DNA of 24,454 nt from a virus. The notes under the pieces were generated by a model. That model searched no databases. It was not told where the DNA came from and saw only the letters and a list, made by a program, of their open reading frames with translations. The DNA lies in IMG/VR virus record IMGVR_UViG_3300025411_000082, positions 1 through 24,454 of that record. One strand, 5' to 3'. The stretch's first letter is position 1, and every line of letters starts with the position of its first letter. The position numbers and the translations under genes are program-made. This document shows, piece after piece, positions 1-9,500 of this stretch.

Positions 1-28
1 TCTAAATTAAAAAAATCGTTATATATAC

Positions 29-640
29 TCATATACAGGTTTCTACTAGTTTCGCCTCTGCCTCTCTTCTTGCAAGCAATCCATCAAGACCCTTACCTTC
101 CCATATACGCTTCATTTTTCGTAACTCCTCTGCAATACCTCTATAATCACGCTTTGGCACAAGGAGCTTTATGTCTCTCATTTCGAGACGACTATCTCCT
201 GTCATACTCGTTCCTCGATTAAAAACAAGGGAGACAAGGGCTCCGTAAGCATTATCACAAAGCTGATCAAGACCTGGAAAAGCTTTCTCAGCAAGATTAG
301 CAAACTTAGGCCATGTTAAAGTATTGAATATATGTACAGCGTGATTCCAATCAACGGTAATATTAAGCGGTTTTATTTGTTGTACATACTCTCTACCTGC
401 TTGCCCGGTCTTACCAGAAGCACGTCTTACAGCTTCAAGTTGATCAGACGGTAAAAAGCCAAAAATTCTTGAAAGCTCATCTGGTGTATAATAACCACAA
501 TCAATACCTATACCAAGTGTTGTTCCTGACGCACCTCCTGGCCAAGTTGGATGTGTTAGGTATTTGTTATAATATGATTCATTACCACCAACTTCATATT
601 CAAGAATAAGATTTAATGCATCAGGTGATGGGTATTTCAT
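29..640 (-). CDS. Lysozyme-like endolysin
   Basis: A 203-residue protein that probably cleaves peptidoglycan at the end of infection. Near the N-terminus are a glutamate pair in LEYEVGG (E14, E16) and, after WPGG, the segment SGTTLGIGIDCGY (residues 38-50). This is the Glu...Thr-Gly-x-Gly arrangement of T4-lysozyme/pesticin-type muramidases. A later NAYGALVSLVFNRG (about 130-143) matches the conserved helix with N-R-G seen in these lysozymes. There is no signal peptide, so a holin is needed for release. The start ATG overlaps the stop of the upstream membrane-protein gene by 4 nt (ATGA), which suggests translational coupling. The lysozyme fold assignment is from motif recognition; which glutamate is catalytic is inferred. 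Confidence 0.8.
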   Translation of the reverse strand: MKYPSPDALNLILEYEVGGNESYYNKYLTHPTWPGGASGTTLGIGIDCGYYTPDELSRIFGFLPSDQLEAVRRASGKTGQAGREYVQQIKPLNITVDWNHAVHIFNTLTWPKFANLAEKAFPGLDQLCDNAYGALVSLVFNRGTSMTGDSRLEMRDIKLLVPKRDYRGIAEELRKMKRIWEGKGLDGLLARREAEAKLVETCI

Positions 641-996
641 ATATTAACATTTTGAATATTATAATCACCTTCTTTAGTGTTATTTGTTAAAAATTGCTCA
701 CTAACATTAATATTTCTGTTTTCATTAAACAAACTGCTTTGATTACTTGTTATATTTTGATTTTCACTAATGGAATTCGATCTAAAAAGTTTCATTGTTT
801 CGGTACCAGAGTAACCAAGAATAAAAGCACCTGCTAGAAACGTTAAAAATGTAAGATAAGGTGTAACATCTCTTAATAAATGAAAAGCATCTAAGCTCAT
901 TATTATGGTCAGATATATAAGGAAAACAATAAGCCACTTTTGTCTGTTTCCTTCACAGAATTTTTCTTTTGTAAAAAGTTTTCTTTCCTCAGACAT
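637..996 (-). CDS. Two-segment membrane protein, holin candidate
   Basis: A 119-residue protein with a charged N-terminus (about 20 residues), two hydrophobic segments (about residues 21-40 and 45-62) and a polar Asn/Ser/Gln-rich C-terminal tail of some 50 residues. It lies directly upstream of, and overlaps by 4 nt, the endolysin gene. That position and the two-helix topology make it the best holin candidate in the cassette. There is no recognisable Shine-Dalgarno; the start is preceded by GATAAGTAATTAT, a near match to the ATAAATA element found elsewhere. The role is inferred from context; an antiholin or an unrelated membrane protein is possible. Confidence 0.6.
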   Translation of the reverse strand: MSEERKLFTKEKFCEGNRQKWLIVFLIYLTIIMSLDAFHLLRDVTPYLTFLTFLAGAFILGYSGTETMKLFRSNSISENQNITSNQSSLFNENRNINVSEQFLTNNTKEGDYNIQNVNI

Positions 997-1006
997 ACAT
1001 AATTAC

Positions 1007-1120
1007 TTATCCATGTAAATGGAAAAGTATACAACGTGCTATAACTACGCCAAATATTAAGCTATAAACACATATAGCATAGAAGAGATAGTTTGAGTGT
1101 GGTCTATAATCCTGATCCAT
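1007..1120 (-). CDS. 37-residue membrane miniprotein in lysis cassette
   Basis: A short reading frame beginning MDQDYRPHSNYLF, with a single hydrophobic stretch (about residues 12-33) and a short C-terminal HLHG. Its start lies 2 nt after the stop of the 75-residue gene upstream and its stop is 10 nt before the next start, so it fits neatly into the cassette. A longer version of this frame starting at 1201 would overlap the upstream gene by about 80 nt and is less likely. There is no Shine-Dalgarno. It may be a small holin or antiholin component; coding status is moderate because the frame is so short. Confidence 0.4.
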   Translation of the reverse strand: MDQDYRPHSNYLFYAICVYSLIFGVVIARCILFHLHG

Positions 1121-1122
1121 AC

Positions 1123-1350
1123 TTAGAAAAGAATACCGCAAAGAAACCCTAAGATAAAGATAGCAATAACAAGGGATGTTTTTGGGTGTAAAGCTACCCA
1201 ATCAAAGAATGAATTAAATGCTTTGGATACTATTGAAGTAGCTGTATTAAGTTTAGGTGTAGCAACAGTAATAGCTTCATGAACTTTTGGTTCAAACGCT
1301 GAAACCGTATTATTTATAGTGGATTCTATATTTTGTATAAGATCGTCCAT
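1123..1350 (-). CDS. Single-span membrane protein, lysis cassette
   Basis: A 75-residue protein. Residues 1-50 are amphipathic, with helix-forming spacing and few charges. Residues 58-75 form one strong C-terminal membrane segment ending at the terminus (IFILGFLCGILF). A CATAAATA element lies 5 nt before the ATG, so the gene probably starts its own transcript, which would continue into the holin candidate and endolysin. Position among lysis genes suggests a holin, pinholin or antiholin role. No family is recognised, and a structural membrane role cannot be excluded. Confidence 0.55.
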   Translation of the reverse strand: MDDLIQNIESTINNTVSAFEPKVHEAITVATPKLNTATSIVSKAFNSFFDWVALHPKTSLVIAIFILGFLCGILF

Positions 1351-1355
1351 AATAA

Positions 1356-1363
1356 TATTTATG
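1356..1363 (-). promoter_or_regulatory. ATAAATA late-promoter-like element
   Basis: Reads CATAAATA on the minus strand, 5 nt before the ATG at 1350. It matches the T4-type late promoter consensus (TATAAATA) and would drive the lysis genes downstream. Confidence 0.55.
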
Positions 1364-1382
1364 GTACAAGTCTATTTTTTGA

Positions 1383-1970
1383 TTAAAATAGAAGGAACCT
1401 ACTGGCTCTCAACCAGATATAGCCTAAAATAGCAGTAACTAATACAATAATAGCTATACTCTTACGTAAATTTGATGCTTCTAGCTTATAAACACGTGTT
1501 TGAAGAGTTTCAGCGTTTTTAATAATAATATCTTTCATTTCTTTTTGATGTTTAAGTTCATTTATTGTATTTTGATTATCCTTTACAAGATTAGCGTTAT
1601 CTTTCTTAAGCTGTTCATTAATGGCTCTATTTTTTAATAAAGCTTGATAATCAGACGAACCAACAACTACAACTCTTTCATCTTTATATTGATCTGGTAC
1701 TAAGACCACAGCTGTTTTACCTTTTTTAGGTGAATTTTTAACAACTTTATCAGCTTCATATACTGATTGAATAGGAATTCTATGTTTCGGTGTTTTTACA
1801 AGTTTTGTTGTTTCATTTGAATAGTAATAAGCAAGATCAACACGCTTCTTAATTAAAGAATCAGACGTTGCATATACATTTTGACTGAGAGCTTCGGATT
1901 GTTTCTCAGTATAATATGTACAAGAAACAAGAAAAGCAGCTATGGCTGCTAAAATAAGAATACGCTTCAT
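1383..1970 (-). CDS. Candidate unimolecular spanin (lipoprotein with C-terminal TM)
   Basis: A 195-residue protein with a bacterial lipoprotein signal: a basic start (MKR), a hydrophobic core, then the lipobox LVSC with the lipidated cysteine at residue 17. The middle is polar, and residues about 110-165 are Lys/Glu/Asn-rich with heptad-like spacing, consistent with a coiled coil. A single membrane segment lies near the C-terminus (about 171-189, KSIAIIVLVTAILGYIWL). An outer-membrane lipid anchor plus a C-terminal inner-membrane anchor is the layout of u-spanins such as phage T1 gp11, which join the two membranes in the last step of lysis. Its place next to the holin and endolysin genes agrees. 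It is longer than T1 gp11. Function is inferred from topology and neighbours. Confidence 0.65.
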   Translation of the reverse strand: MKRILILAAIAAFLVSCTYYTEKQSEALSQNVYATSDSLIKKRVDLAYYYSNETTKLVKTPKHRIPIQSVYEADKVVKNSPKKGKTAVVLVPDQYKDERVVVVGSSDYQALLKNRAINEQLKKDNANLVKDNQNTINELKHQKEMKDIIIKNAETLQTRVYKLEASNLRKSIAIIVLVTAILGYIWLRASRFLLF

Positions 1971-2007
1971 GTATATAATTACATAATGGCGATTAAGAAA
2001 TCAACTT

Positions 2008-2175
2008 TTATTGATCAGGAAATAATGTACGAACAATTATTTCTGTTGTATTAACGGATGGGCGTGTATGAATAACCGCTTTTCTAACTGTAGATGTTTG
2101 GTGCGCTACAAGTTTTTGTGAAACACTCTCATTATCACTTGAACCGCCATGAGTAGCATTCTCATTATTTGCCAT
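2008..2175 (-). CDS. 55-residue hypothetical protein
   Basis: A short frame beginning MANNENATHGGSSDN and ending LFPDQ. The first 20 residues are polar and Gly/Asn/Ser-rich; the rest has a basic patch and a hydrophobic stretch near the end (TTEIIVRTLF). It starts 3 nt after the stop of the 144-residue gene upstream, in the same TAATATATG start context as the genes at 2613 and 4503, which supports it being expressed. No family is recognised. It links the structural genes to the lysis module. Confidence 0.5.
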   Translation of the reverse strand: MANNENATHGGSSDNESVSQKLVAHQTSTVRKAVIHTRPSVNTTEIIVRTLFPDQ

Positions 2176-2178
2176 ATA

Positions 2179-2613
2179 TTAATAATTATAAGCTGAAAGC
2201 TGAAAGTATTTCCAAATTGATGACACAGCGTTTGAACTAGTGTATCCTGTTGATACTGCAGTTATCAAAGTACCGGTTGGACCATTAACATAGTATAGAG
2301 AGTTAACAGGGTATCCACCTGCATTAAGAGTAAACTGAACGTAATCGTATTGAGGAATACCTAATCCGGATGAATCACCTTGATTGACATTATAAGTTAA
2401 AACTGCAACTTTTGGATAAATTGTAGTAGCTGTTAATGCATTTGATAATGAATTATTTGGAAACGCCTGTGTTGTATCAGGATAATGAGTTACTGCCGTA
2501 ACAGATACAGATGGAAATCTACTATCACCAAACAAGGGAATAAATTTACCGTTTTCTAATTGTTCAAAGTTATATACTACTGAGGAATTATCACTATTGT
2601 CAGGACTTGGCAT
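2179..2613 (-). CDS. 144-residue hypothetical, probable virion accessory protein
   Basis: Rich in Ser, Thr, Asn, Tyr and Val with no signal peptide or membrane segment, the composition of the beta-rich adhesins upstream. It starts MPSPDNSDNSS and ends with WKYFQLSAYNY. A segment with PQYDYVQFTLNAGGYPVN suggests a beta-sandwich. It lies within the adhesin/tail operon, and an AATAAATA element overlaps the stop of the gene before it, 7 nt from this ATG. No family is recognised; a small tail or decoration protein is a guess from composition and place. Confidence 0.6.
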   Translation of the reverse strand: MPSPDNSDNSSVVYNFEQLENGKFIPLFGDSRFPSVSVTAVTHYPDTTQAFPNNSLSNALTATTIYPKVAVLTYNVNQGDSSGLGIPQYDYVQFTLNAGGYPVNSLYYVNGPTGTLITAVSTGYTSSNAVSSIWKYFQLSAYNY

Positions 2614-2620
2614 ATATTAT

Positions 2621-2628
2621 TATTTATT
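2621..2628 (-). promoter_or_regulatory. ATAAATA late-promoter-like element
   Basis: Reads AATAAATA on the minus strand, 7 nt before the ATG at 2613. It contains the stop codon of the upstream membrane-protein gene. Confidence 0.45.
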
Positions 2629-2914
2629 GTAGAAAGATCTTTTTATATAAAATTGATGCAAAGAAATATGTTATAACTCCACATAGTATATTAGAAATTG
2701 AAGGCGTAAAAATTAGTAAAGCTATAGGATTATATAAAAACGAAGTTAATAAGCCAAACCAAAATGCACTGCATTCTGGACATAAAAGAGGTATACTAAT
2801 AATAGGTATTTTTGAAACTAAATTGCGAACTGGTTTAAAAATTGTTGAAAAACTCCACATATATGAGACACCAAGACTCATACAAAGAAAAGATAATATT
2901 TTATCAGTAATCAT
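2624..2914 (-). CDS. Membrane protein with CPEC-FW motif
   Basis: A 96-residue protein with about three hydrophobic segments (residues 5-25, 36-62, 64-90). The motif LLCPECSAFWFGLL (about 43-56) resembles the CPxCxxFWxG pattern of small DUF1360-like membrane proteins. The start overlaps the stop of the upstream 529-residue gene by one base (TAATG), so translation is probably coupled. Function is unknown. Being embedded between virion genes and the lysis module it may act late; that is inferred from position only. Confidence 0.6.
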   Translation of the reverse strand: MITDKILSFLCMSLGVSYMWSFSTIFKPVRNLVSKIPIISIPLLCPECSAFWFGLLTSFLYNPIALLIFTPSISNILCGVITYFFASILYKKIFLQ

Positions 2915-4503
2915 TACCCAATAAATACAGCACGAATATAAGAAACATTCTTAACGCCCCATGAATTTTGTTGAATAATATTTCCATTATTATCGTATAA
3001 ATTTTGCATGTCAGCAAATAGAGTTGCGGCTGTAGTGTTATTATTATGAATACCAGGGTTTGTTTGTGGGTACGCTGCAGACGAACCAGGAGCTCCATTA
3101 TAAAAATATGTGCCGTTTTGTGAAACAGGATCTTGTCCCCATGCATATATACCCTTATAATTAGGAAGATAATTAGGAGGTGAACCTGCTGTTGCTGAAC
3201 TTGTAAATCCGAACTCATTTCTCGGTCCATCTTGACCATATTTTGCTGCTCCGGTTTGCCAGCCATTTAATTCAAACCAACCATTACCAGGTGTTGCAAA
3301 TAAAAATGTTTGTAACCCAAAAACTGTAGTAGTATTTGCAGGCATGTAGTAATAAGAACGTAGATACACTTCTTGACCTTGAGAATACGATGGTATTCCC
3401 TCCCACGCTGCTACATCAAGAACACTTAACGGGCGAGTTGCAGTTGTATACGCTCTGTATGGTGGAGATAATAATGGAAAAGATCCTGTAACATTAGTCC
3501 AGCTAAGTTGATCAAAGGCACTAGGTGTTGTTGTAGTAAATGTACCTAATCTTGCCCAATTAGTAGTTGCGTTGGCACCCATTCTAACAAAAAGTCTGCC
3601 CTCTACATATACCATACGCGGACGACTACCAGTTGTGACAGACACTCTTAAAGGATTACTTCCTGAATCTGCCATTACGTTTTGCCACATATTAGAAAAA
3701 CCTGCTGTACCTTTAGAACAATCTACACCATAAACAAAACTCGTTTCTTTATAAAATGTTGTTCCAATATCATTTATATCATACTGAGCATTATATACAC
3801 TTGACGAAAGTGTTGTAATTTGTGATTGTAACGGTGATCCATCAATTATAAAATTATATGGATCTGATCCAATGGTAATGCCATTGGATCCACTAAGATT
3901 CATCCCTCGTACGACACTAGCCGGTACATTACTACCAAGACCAACTATTTGATTATTAAGAAGAGGTACGCTTGTAGCTTTACCTGTTTTAACAGTATCT
4001 GTATTAGCAAGAATACTACTTGGATTAACAGCTGTTACAATCTGTGTTGTTGTATTCCAGTAGCCACTTGTAGTTGAAATTAAATTTATAGCAGAAGCTA
4101 TAGAGGCAACACCACTGGATAATAAAAGTGTATTTACACTCCATATACCATTATTATTTTTTAATGTATTATTATCAGCTTGAAAGTAATTAGCAGCAGG
4201 GGACCATGTATTTGCACTTGTGTAAGTATACAATGTTTGTACTTTTGAAGCATCAAAATCAAGAACTATATCACCAACTTGAGGTGATGTAACACTATTG
4301 CGACCACTAGGTACATAATTAAAATTTCTCACTCCAACAGGGTTACCTCCCAACGTAATACCGTCACCTACAAACAATCTAGTTGTATCAGTAGTATAGC
4401 CTAACTCACCTTGCGAAAAAATAACATTAGTTTTTCTTTGACTATCAGTTCCATTACGAACTATAATCTTAACTACTGTGTCTGTTGTTATTGTAATTGC
4501 CAT
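2914..4503 (-). CDS. Tail fibre/adhesin with GELG-GDG N-terminal domain
   Basis: A 529-residue protein. Residues about 10-55 carry RNGTDSQR, GELGYTTDTTRLFVGDG and GG, a small domain common at the N-terminus of phage fibres and resembling the major tropism determinant N-terminal domain; it usually attaches the fibre to the virion. The next ~180 residues are Ser/Thr/Asn-rich with repeats of low complexity. Residues about 240-529 form a large Gly/Tyr/Trp-rich C-terminal region ending in NSWGVKNVSYIRAVFIG, probably the receptor-binding part. The N-terminal domain is shared with the 142-residue protein just upstream. The start context is TAATATATG, 3 nt after the stop of that gene. Confidence 0.7.
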   Translation of the reverse strand: MAITITTDTVVKIIVRNGTDSQRKTNVIFSQGELGYTTDTTRLFVGDGITLGGNPVGVRNFNYVPSGRNSVTSPQVGDIVLDFDASKVQTLYTYTSANTWSPAANYFQADNNTLKNNNGIWSVNTLLLSSGVASIASAINLISTTSGYWNTTTQIVTAVNPSSILANTDTVKTGKATSVPLLNNQIVGLGSNVPASVVRGMNLSGSNGITIGSDPYNFIIDGSPLQSQITTLSSSVYNAQYDINDIGTTFYKETSFVYGVDCSKGTAGFSNMWQNVMADSGSNPLRVSVTTGSRPRMVYVEGRLFVRMGANATTNWARLGTFTTTTPSAFDQLSWTNVTGSFPLLSPPYRAYTTATRPLSVLDVAAWEGIPSYSQGQEVYLRSYYYMPANTTTVFGLQTFLFATPGNGWFELNGWQTGAAKYGQDGPRNEFGFTSSATAGSPPNYLPNYKGIYAWGQDPVSQNGTYFYNGAPGSSAAYPQTNPGIHNNNTTAATLFADMQNLYDNNGNIIQQNSWGVKNVSYIRAVFIG

Positions 4504-4506
4504 ATA

Positions 4507-4935
4507 TTATATTACACTTAATGTATTTGGTAGAACTGATGTATTAATCCATAATGACCCTGTAGACAATCCACCAGATACTGTAGGTAAAATTGTACGA
4601 GCATTGTATTGTGTTAGTATCGGTAATATTGCGTAATTAGCAAAATTCGTACCTGGTGTACTGCTCAAATAATAAAAACAAGTAGTATTAGTATCATAAA
4701 CTATATCATTTAACTGTACATACTGACATGTTTGATTAATAAAACTTTGAGATATACTATTAATAGTATAGAATTTGATAGCTGGACATATACCACCTAC
4801 TGTTGAACCATCACCAACAAAGAGACGTCCAGAGTCGATAGTAAATCCTAACTCACCCTGATCGAGGATAATTTGCTGACGTTGAGCATCAGTTCCACGT
4901 CTGACTTTAACCTTTACTATTGATACATTAGCCAT
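4507..4935 (-). CDS. Short protein with the same GELG-GDG N-terminal domain
   Basis: A 142-residue protein whose first ~50 residues (RRGTDAQR, then GELGFTIDSGRLFVGDG and GG) match the N-terminus of the 529-residue fibre downstream. The remaining ~90 residues are Thr/Ile/Leu-rich and do not resemble that protein's C-terminal region. It may be a short fibre, an adaptor, or the first half of a two-part adhesin. A CATAAATA element lies 6 nt before the ATG. Confidence 0.65.
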   Translation of the reverse strand: MANVSIVKVKVRRGTDAQRQQIILDQGELGFTIDSGRLFVGDGSTVGGICPAIKFYTINSISQSFINQTCQYVQLNDIVYDTNTTCFYYLSSTPGTNFANYAILPILTQYNARTILPTVSGGLSTGSLWINTSVLPNTLSVI

Positions 4936-4941
4936 TGTAAT

Positions 4942-4949
4942 TATTTATG
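4942..4949 (-). promoter_or_regulatory. ATAAATA late-promoter-like element
   Basis: Reads CATAAATA on the minus strand, 6 nt before the ATG at 4935; it would start a transcript for the two GELG-domain proteins and genes after them. Confidence 0.55.
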
Positions 4950-4964
4950 AAGATATACTAATTA

Positions 4965-6590
4965 TCAATTAATATATATTGGGATATTTAAATCAGGTGC
5001 TACCCTAACATCTAATTGCAGTGTATTAAAAATTGAAACTTGTGCATCAAAAATAATTTTTAAACAACGATTAAGAATAGTATTTTGAAAAATTTCATTG
5101 CAACCAATAAAGTTTATTACATTTTGATCAAATGTTGCGTCAATCATCTCTTGCGAAGTTAGATAGCGTGTACCTTGAAAAATAAGAGTACCTCTAGTAT
5201 CAGGCTCGTATAAAAATTTACTATAAATGAGATCACGAAGACGAGTATGATTAATTATTAATTTTGCGAGTGATTTATTAAACACCCAATTCTGTACATA
5301 TTCATCTGTATTAATTTGCAACGAACTTAACGGATAAACATCAAAATTGTCTGTTACAAGAACAGTATCAAGATTTATATTATCGTAGTACACGCCAAAT
5401 TTACCAGCATTATTATACGTACTAAAAATAACATTATTATCATTATTCTGAGTATTAACAATAGAAGTAAACGCTTTTATATTTTCTGATACAACGTTAA
5501 ATCTGTAAAATAAATAACTACCTATTGTATCTTGTATTGAACTGTAGAATTTTTTATAAACATTTTTATTTGTCACAAGATAAAAAATATCTGCATTTGT
5601 AGTAGACGTAGTTATACTCTGATAATACTCGCCATCAGGCAATAACGGTAATAATGTTGCAGTAGATGATGTAAAAATGCTGTTATATCCAATAAGTTTG
5701 TTATTATTGGTTAATACGTAGACATTGCCACTATTATTAACAGATATATCAATTGGATAATTATTATTAAAATCTCTAAACAATCTATGGGTTGTTATCC
5801 AATTAAAATCAGTGTCATACTGCTTAATGCAACCATTACCCGAATCGAGTACATATAAATTTGAATTATATATTGCAAGACTTTCCGGCTTATTATACAA
5901 TAAAGCATTATCATATGTACCACTACCACCTATACTTCTTACATAGACCAATTTATTAGCTAATACATTATTATTTGTTAAAAACCCTGTTGCGTTAAAT
6001 TGATGTATTAAATTAGCACTTAAGTCAACAACATACAAGTAATTTGTATTTGGATCGAGTACAATTTTATTAATACCTGTAAAATAAACATTTGAAAATA
6101 AAGCAGTAGTATTTGTACTAAGGGCAACTGATACATTTTGTAAATTTACATCACCCGTTAATGCAACAAGGTCAGTACCGGAAGAAGTAAAAAATGTATA
6201 ATAGTTTGGACTAACAGATGTATTTAAACCACCAGTTATAACTGAAGTATTATCGAGATTTGAGTAACCAGTTGTTGATAACGGAGAAAATTGACTTGAT
6301 GAAATAAATTGAGAAGTTGTATACCAACTTAATTGCGTATTTGGTAGAATATTACCTACAAATCCAATGGATGAAATAGGAATAACATTTGATGCTACAT
6401 TACTATAGCGATATAACTGAATATAATTACTATATAGCTTGTTAAACGCGTTATTAATAACAGCAGTAGTTACAACATCATTTTCTGCAATAGATATTGC
6501 TTCAAATCCTGAATAAGGTAAAGTTAATGATGTATGAAGCGTACGGTCATATACTGTTCCAACTTGACTGGCTATGTCTGCTATATTCAT
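4965..6590 (-). CDS. Virion protein with NHL-like beta-propeller repeats
   Basis: A 541-residue protein. Residues about 165-310 contain units of the form ...KIVLDPNTNYLYVVDLSANLI and ...SLAIYNSNLYVLDSGNGCIKQYD, the pattern of NHL-type beta-propeller blades (hydrophobic strand, YV-D, then I/L-x-x-Y/F). The last ~130 residues are more helical and charged and may bind the neighbouring structural protein. It starts one base after the stop of the 1232-residue gene (TAA C ATG), so the two are made from one transcript. No signal peptide. It is probably part of the tail or baseplate adhesion apparatus; the propeller call rests on repeat pattern and the structural role on context. Confidence 0.65.
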   Translation of the reverse strand: MNIADIASQVGTVYDRTLHTSLTLPYSGFEAISIAENDVVTTAVINNAFNKLYSNYIQLYRYSNVASNVIPISSIGFVGNILPNTQLSWYTTSQFISSSQFSPLSTTGYSNLDNTSVITGGLNTSVSPNYYTFFTSSGTDLVALTGDVNLQNVSVALSTNTTALFSNVYFTGINKIVLDPNTNYLYVVDLSANLIHQFNATGFLTNNNVLANKLVYVRSIGGSGTYDNALLYNKPESLAIYNSNLYVLDSGNGCIKQYDTDFNWITTHRLFRDFNNNYPIDISVNNSGNVYVLTNNNKLIGYNSIFTSSTATLLPLLPDGEYYQSITTSTTNADIFYLVTNKNVYKKFYSSIQDTIGSYLFYRFNVVSENIKAFTSIVNTQNNDNNVIFSTYNNAGKFGVYYDNINLDTVLVTDNFDVYPLSSLQINTDEYVQNWVFNKSLAKLIINHTRLRDLIYSKFLYEPDTRGTLIFQGTRYLTSQEMIDATFDQNVINFIGCNEIFQNTILNRCLKIIFDAQVSIFNTLQLDVRVAPDLNIPIYIN

Positions 6591-6591
6591 G

Positions 6592-9500
6592 TTAATTTAT
6601 CCAATTAATTTTATTAATTTGTGAATATACAGGAGCTGTATTATTAAGCTCTGTTAAAATTCTTGTTTGAAGTGCTTGCTGTAGAGAAGGATCAGTTATA
6701 CCAGTATTTATGATATTTAAATTATATAAAGTAGATTTTGAACCCGGTACTGTTGCTTTAAAGTATCTTTCAATTTCTTCAACATAATTTCTACGACCAC
6801 AAGGTATATCTACTACAAGATCCTGTATCATCATACCCTGACGGGTAAGACTCATTATATCAAAATCATTTAATGATGTATTATACAGATTATAATTAGT
6901 AATAGTTAAATTATTAACTAAATAATTTTTATTTTTAAGGTATTTAAATAGTGGTACATTATTTTTGAATGTAGCAGTACCAAACATAAATGGTCGTTTA
7001 ATTAAATTACTAAATTTATATTTTCTCGGTTGAAAATAAGTGTTACCCACTTCTTGCCCGTCAATAAAAAGTGTCATCTCACCGTGATAACTATCAAAAC
7101 GTACGGCAAAATGGTGTGGCCCAGGATCGAGACCTGACAGTGAAGTAATTATTTCGGTAGTAAGTGTATCGGCACTATTATAAACATTAGTTAATACTGC
7201 TTTTACGTTTAAATTAGCGTCACCATATACAGCATGGACATAATTCTGTATGTAATTATCGTTAGTAGTGCTATCAAAGTTAAAATTAACAGGTGTATCT
7301 ACAATTGTATTCGATATAACACCACCGGTTAACGCTATAACATTTATTTGATACCCTGATAATGATGTATTTGGATTATATCCATTACGAGCTACAACAA
7401 CCGTTTGACTTAATCCTGTTGGAGTAATATCATTTAATATATTAATGGTATTATTACTATATGTATCAATAGAAATTGTTGTATTACCAGATATATTATA
7501 TCCTAACCCTGGAGCTGTATTAAAAATAATTTGATTATTACCAATTGTATAATCGAGATTAGGTTTATACGTACCGCTATACTGTACTGTATCTAATGAA
7601 TAGATATTTGCAGCTATAATAACACCTTGTGAATTAATAATTGAAGATATAGCACTTAAAGTTGTTGTATATTGATAATTTAAACTGTAATCAGAAGGAT
7701 TTAACGAATAACCATTACCTGTAAGAGTAAAAGTAGTTGTTATACCATCTCCAACGAAATTAAATGGTATTATTTGCGTACTATTTGGACTAAAAGAGCC
7801 GGATAATAATAATGCTCTACTAGATGAATATGCATAATAGTTTTTTTGACTATCTAATATCCAAATATTATTATTAAAATCAAAATTGTAATCAGCAAAT
7901 GCTGAATAAGATTTAAACGCAGTAGTAACCTGTAAGAGTGTAGTATCCCATTTTAAAATTGAGGTATAATCAGGTGATAGATAATATATAAATCCATTAT
8001 TTAAACGTGCCTGATCACCTAATGTTAGATATAAACTATTATTATAATAGGTTATTGTATTTGCTGTATCGATATTACATCCAGGGGCATAATATATGTT
8101 ATTAAACGTTGAAGTTACATCAGTTAATGTAGCGTTAATAAGGTCAGCTTGCAAAATATTTGTAGTTGTAGGTGAACTACAGAGTATATAACCCGTATCT
8201 GCTGTATAATCAAAACTAACAGCATATTCTAATAACGGATTTGTTATAGAAATTAAAGGTATATCCGCTACATCATATCTTACAAATGTACCATCATTAA
8301 AAATACCATAATAATCACGCATTCCTTCGAGTCTCATAAACCCAAGAGGTGTTGAGGTGTAGTTAATTGTTTTTAGTGGTGTCAAACTAGTGTTTAAAAT
8401 GTTAAGACTAGTTAAACCACTAACAAATAAGGTGGGTGTAATGTTATTAGTATTAAAAATACCAAATCCATCATGCACAAAATTACCAGCTAATTGATAT
8501 CCAAGAGGTTTTTGCCAATTTGTACTATTACCGTAAAAAGATAATGTAAATTGATTAGATAAATCAATTGTAGAAAGAGAATTACTAATAGTGTATTGGT
8601 TACCATTGAATATAAACTCATTTGCTGTTAATCCAGCTGGTAGTACATTACTGTCATCGGTTTTTAAATACGCTGAAAAACTATTATCCACCAAATACGG
8701 ATTAAAGGACTGAATATACTGGTTAATATAACTATTACCTATGTGTTGATATGCATAATAGGCACCGGGCTCCAGTGTTAGCTGTGATGGTATATCAAAT
8801 ACTGTTATATTACCTATAATACTTGAAACAGATGATAATAAAGTAGCAAATGATGTAACATAATTAACAGACGCACCGGTAAGTGCAGCTATATAACTAA
8901 TAGTTGATGGATTATAATATCTATCAACCCAAATCGGTTCGGTTATTACATTTGTACTACCTGATAACCAACTACATAAAAATGAACCATTTGTTTCATT
9001 AGAAACTGTACCAAATGGTGATGTATACTTAGCCGATGCAAGTTTCTTAAAAATCTTATCTGACTTCATCGGGTGATCGCCTGCAATTGCACCTGCCTCA
9101 ATAAATCCTGCGTTGGCAACATTTATATTAACATAGGGATAGAGAAATTGTGGTGTATGAAAGAATGTTGTCTTATCAGCAGGTAAAATTAAGTTGGATG
9201 TATAAGCTTGATAACCTAAGCTAATATTATCGTCGCCTTTTAACTGATTGGACCCAGTAAACAATTTTTGATACTGTCTTGAGCTAGCATCATCTTCAGT
9301 AAAATAATTTGAGCGATTGGCTTGGAAAGGATTACCGCGACCTTGATATCCTTCAGGGGTATTTGTATTTTTTAAAGATAAAAGATTAACGTTAAGTTGA
9401 CCATCTGTTACAACATTATTATATTGAGAATTAACTAAAAGATTTGAATTAACTGTTGCTATACTTCTATCAACATTAATATCTTGGGTATTAGTTTTAA

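Noticed and set aside
1007-1201. 64-residue version of the small lysis-cassette frame
   Set aside because: It would overlap the 75-residue gene by nearly 80 nt; the internal ATG at 1120 gives a 37-residue product that abuts that gene.
2904-4503. Possible diversity-generating retroelement target, since the N-terminal domain resembles the major tropism determinant
   Set aside because: No reverse transcriptase and no template/variable repeat pair is visible in the window, and the C-terminal region is not clearly a C-type lectin.
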